19,991 nucleotides of DNA from the NCBI GenBank assembly GCA_001584585.1, contig LSYV01000125.1:100691-120681 (forward strand). The letters are read 5' to 3'. This document shows positions 19,864 through 19,991 of the stretch, piece after piece. The stretch's first letter is position 1. Each line of letters opens with the position of its first letter. The notes beneath the pieces are model-generated. The model saw only the letters and a program-made list of their open reading frames with translations. It searched no databases and had not been told where the DNA came from. A program made the position numbers and the translations under genes. This DNA is from Gonium pectorale (lineage: Eukaryota; Chlorophyta; Chlorophyceae; Chlamydomonadales; Volvocaceae).

Positions 19864-19991
19864 GTGAGCCATGCGACGCCCCACTACCCCCCCTGTGAGC
19901 CATGCGATGCCCCATACCCCCCCTGTGAGCCATGCGATGCCCTACTACCCCCCCTGTGAGCCATGCGACGCCCCCGAACCCCCCTGTGAGC
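19864..19991. repeat. 30/31-bp minisatellite running off the right edge
   Basis: Units begin with GTGAGCCATGCGA at 19864, 19895, 19925 and 19956, and a fifth starts at 19986 where the window ends. The period alternates 31, 30, 31, 30. Each unit ends in a run of C before CTGTGAGC. It probably lies in an upstream intron of the modular gene. On the minus strand every unit contains GGCTCACAG followed by G-runs, which resembles a 3' splice site. Confidence 0.9.

Noticed and set aside
1..19991. CRISPR arrays, operons, tRNA or rRNA genes, and intact transposons.
   Set aside because: The repeats present are intronic or edge minisatellites without unique spacers. I saw no convincing tRNA structure, rRNA core sequence, transposase/reverse transcriptase motif or long terminal repeats. 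The gene architecture is eukaryotic.

Overview
The window looks like nuclear DNA of a photosynthetic green alga (Chlorophyta). It is GC-rich, the genes are split by spliceosomal introns with GTGAGT-type donors, one gene encodes a plastid ELIP-type light-stress protein, and another encodes a large secreted SUEL-lectin/PAN protein with proline-rich linkers. There is no prokaryotic architecture. I cannot name the species. The Chlamydomonas-type polyadenylation word TGTAA is missing close behind the two confident plus-strand genes, so I would not press a Chlamydomonas assignment. All gene models were spliced by eye from reading-frame continuity, splice sites and intron phase, and they carry that uncertainty.

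Layout. Positions 1-129 may hold an exon of a minus-strand gene that continues off the left edge. Positions 1366-4447 (+) hold a five-exon gene for a 173-residue protein with a chloroplast transit-like start, a run of ten prolines, a twin-arginine hydrophobic segment and a short acidic helical tail. It is probably a thylakoid protein of unknown function. Positions 4448-6688 have no convincing gene. Positions 6795-8018 (+) hold a four-exon ELIP-like gene (198 aa, three membrane helices, two chlorophyll-binding helix motifs). Positions 8019-12990 are gene-poor: a candidate Cys-rich exon, a weak ORF followed by TGTAA, a C-rich stretch resembling a decayed hydroxyproline-rich glycoprotein, and minus-strand coding-like fragments ending before a TGTAA. 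From 12991 to beyond the right edge (-) lies one large modular gene with at least 12 exons. Its visible part runs N to C: Pro-rich linker, PAN/apple 1, PAN/apple 2, short Cys-rich module, SUEL lectin domain, Pro-rich linker, two copies of an unassigned 'RWIW' module, divergent PAN-like end.

The two plastid-protein genes point rightward and the modular gene points leftward, so the ELIP gene and the modular gene converge across about 5 kb. I see no operon-like or functional link between them. The most interesting element is the modular lectin-like gene: introns at nearly every module boundary are phase 1, one module family is unassigned, one intron appears to be GC-AG, and the gene holds several young tandem duplications, one of them an exact 103-bp intronic repeat.
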